Origin: Paulinella micropora
Taxonomy: Eukaryota > Cercozoa > Imbricatea > Euglyphida
Length of the DNA stretch: 36,832 nucleotides
Assembly (NCBI GenBank): GCA_009731375.1
Contig: BJOX01000134.1
Span: forward strand, 405,084 to 441,915
Direction of reading: 5' to 3'
The notes below the pieces were generated by a model. It made no database searches. It had not been told where the DNA came from and worked only from the letters and a program-made list of their open reading frames with translations. This document shows, one piece after another, positions 36,024 through 36,832 of the stretch. The position numbers and the translations under genes were made by a program. How positions within the stretch are numbered: the first letter of the stretch is position 1; the number at the start of each line of letters is the position of its first letter.

Positions 36024-36053
<30 letters not shown>
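35412..36053 (+). repeat. Purine-rich dispersed repeat, copy c, with (GAA)n end
   Basis: TTTTACGCAAACACTG, TAATTGCCACT, then a TATG insertion (35460-35512), GAGTGGGAGACGAAGAG and a purine-rich body, ending near a (GAA)n run at 35998-36053. It is probably a non-autonomous element; no coding capacity was found. Confidence 0.7.
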
Positions 36054-36057
<4 letters not shown>

Positions 36058-36355
36058 TAAGTATGAATGTATATCTAATATTCTATCTCGTGCAGGAACG
36101 AGCCATATACTATGTATGTATGCATGCATGCATGCATGCATGTATGTATGTATGTTATGTATGCATAATATTCTACCTCGTGTAGGAACATGTCTAGCCA
36201 TGTGTAGATGTAGGCTATGTATGTATGTATGTATATATGTACTACCTGGTGCAGAAACAAGTCTAGCCATGCGTAGATGTACGCGCGCTCGTGTATGTAT
36301 GTATGTATGTATGTATGTATGTCTGTATGTATGTATGTATGTATGTATATGTATG

Positions 36356-36389
<34 letters not shown>

Positions 36390-36429
36390 TGTACGTATAT
36401 ATGTATGTATGTATATATGTATGTGTGCG
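36054..36429 (-). repeat. (TATG)n arrays with three exon-donor modules
   Basis: Modules at 36083-36104 (partial), 36173-36215 and 36242-36290 lie in TATG arrays, all in the orientation of the exon at 36436-36506. In gene terms these lie in the intron downstream of that exon. Confidence 0.85.
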
Positions 36430-36435
36430 CTCTAC

Positions 36436-36506
36436 CTCGCGCAGGAACAGGTCTAGCCACGTGTAGATGTAGGCGCGCTCGTCCTGCCGCAGCTGCTTCT
36501 CCATCA
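36436..36506 (-). CDS. 71-nt internal exon of a conserved-looking gene
   Basis: Acceptor CTGTCTGTCTCAG at 36507, donor GTAGAG at 36435. After a 2-nt phase it encodes MEKQLRQDERAYIYTWLDLF then LRE. The acceptor's pyrimidine tract merges with a (TCTA)n microsatellite. The composition and clean splice borders indicate a real gene that extends past the right edge. I do not recognise the family. Confidence 0.55.
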
Positions 36507-36510
36507 CTGA

Positions 36511-36645
<135 letters not shown>

Positions 36646-36832
36646 TGTTTAATCTATGGGCGTGGCTTAGCTTGAAAAGCCATGGCCTCCTATACTACCC
36701 CCGGACAAGAACTTTCAGCACCGGCCAAGCTGCACACCAACCACTGTCTCGCTGTGGTTGGTGTCTGTGCCCAGTTCAAGCCGAAAGGTAGCCGAGCCCT
36801 TTTGAACTATACGGGACAACACTAGAACACTC
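36646..36832. other. Window end, intron or spacer with hairpin
   Basis: No open coding frame was recognised. An 11-bp perfect inverted repeat (36734-36744 with 36754-36764, 9-nt loop) is present. Confidence 0.5.

Overview
This is a repeat-dominated nuclear window from a eukaryote. The evidence is LTR retrotransposons, a tRNA-derived SINE family, GT-AG exon borders, long microsatellites and an interstitial (CCCTAA)4 block of the TTAGGG telomere type. The sequence alone does not name the species; a slime mould, an alga or an invertebrate would all fit. Most of the longest open frames are either retroelement genes or artefacts of (CATA)n DNA, which is open in all six frames.

Layout. 1-865: a head-less SINE on the minus strand and the decayed 3' end of an old Ty3/gypsy element. 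866-1269: short flank with two long hairpins. 1275-20685: one Ty1/copia element on the minus strand (LTRs about 305 bp, TSD TTTAC) whose 5' LTR is split by a complete Ty3/gypsy element on the plus strand (8621-20483, two 247-bp LTRs, TSD GTGG). 20888-21183: a SINE with a 13-bp TSD. 21721-24510: a 2.8-kb (CATA)n satellite with higher-order structure and a telomere-repeat insert. 24559-26478: a NUMOD-like mini-ORF, an ATGCAT-palindrome field, a poly-Glu ORF and exon candidates. 26586-27768: a duplicated repeat around a G/C-homopolymer gap, and a strong hairpin. 28203-32790: cellular coding sequence, namely a plus-strand terminal exon, a minus-strand charged helical protein with a duplicated fragment, and a minus-strand multi-exon orphan gene with many frame changes. 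33300-36050: three copies of a purine-rich dispersed repeat and two more SINEs. 34267-36506: (TATG)n arrays interleaved with copies of the end of one exon plus its splice donor.

How the parts work together. The copia element has Gag-PR and Pol in separate frames (Pol -1), overlapping at a G5-TAG site. Its primer-binding region coincides with the gag start codon and resembles the complement of an initiator-Met anticodon loop. The gypsy element keeps Gag and Pol in one frame, separated by a single UGA in the UGA-CGG readthrough context; its Gag carries a CCCH-type finger and an RG-rich tail instead of a CCHC knuckle. In both elements the pol enzymes look intact and the LTR pairs are nearly identical, so both insertions are recent and the gypsy is the younger. 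The 346-N gap inside gypsy pol is flanked by two copies of the same 1,133 bp and is best read as an unmerged contig overlap.

The most unusual signals are the UGA-CGG gag/pol junction, the CCCH Gag, the self-complementary start/PBS of the copia element, the amplified exon-donor modules, and the replacement of an AACAT array by telomeric repeats inside the satellite.
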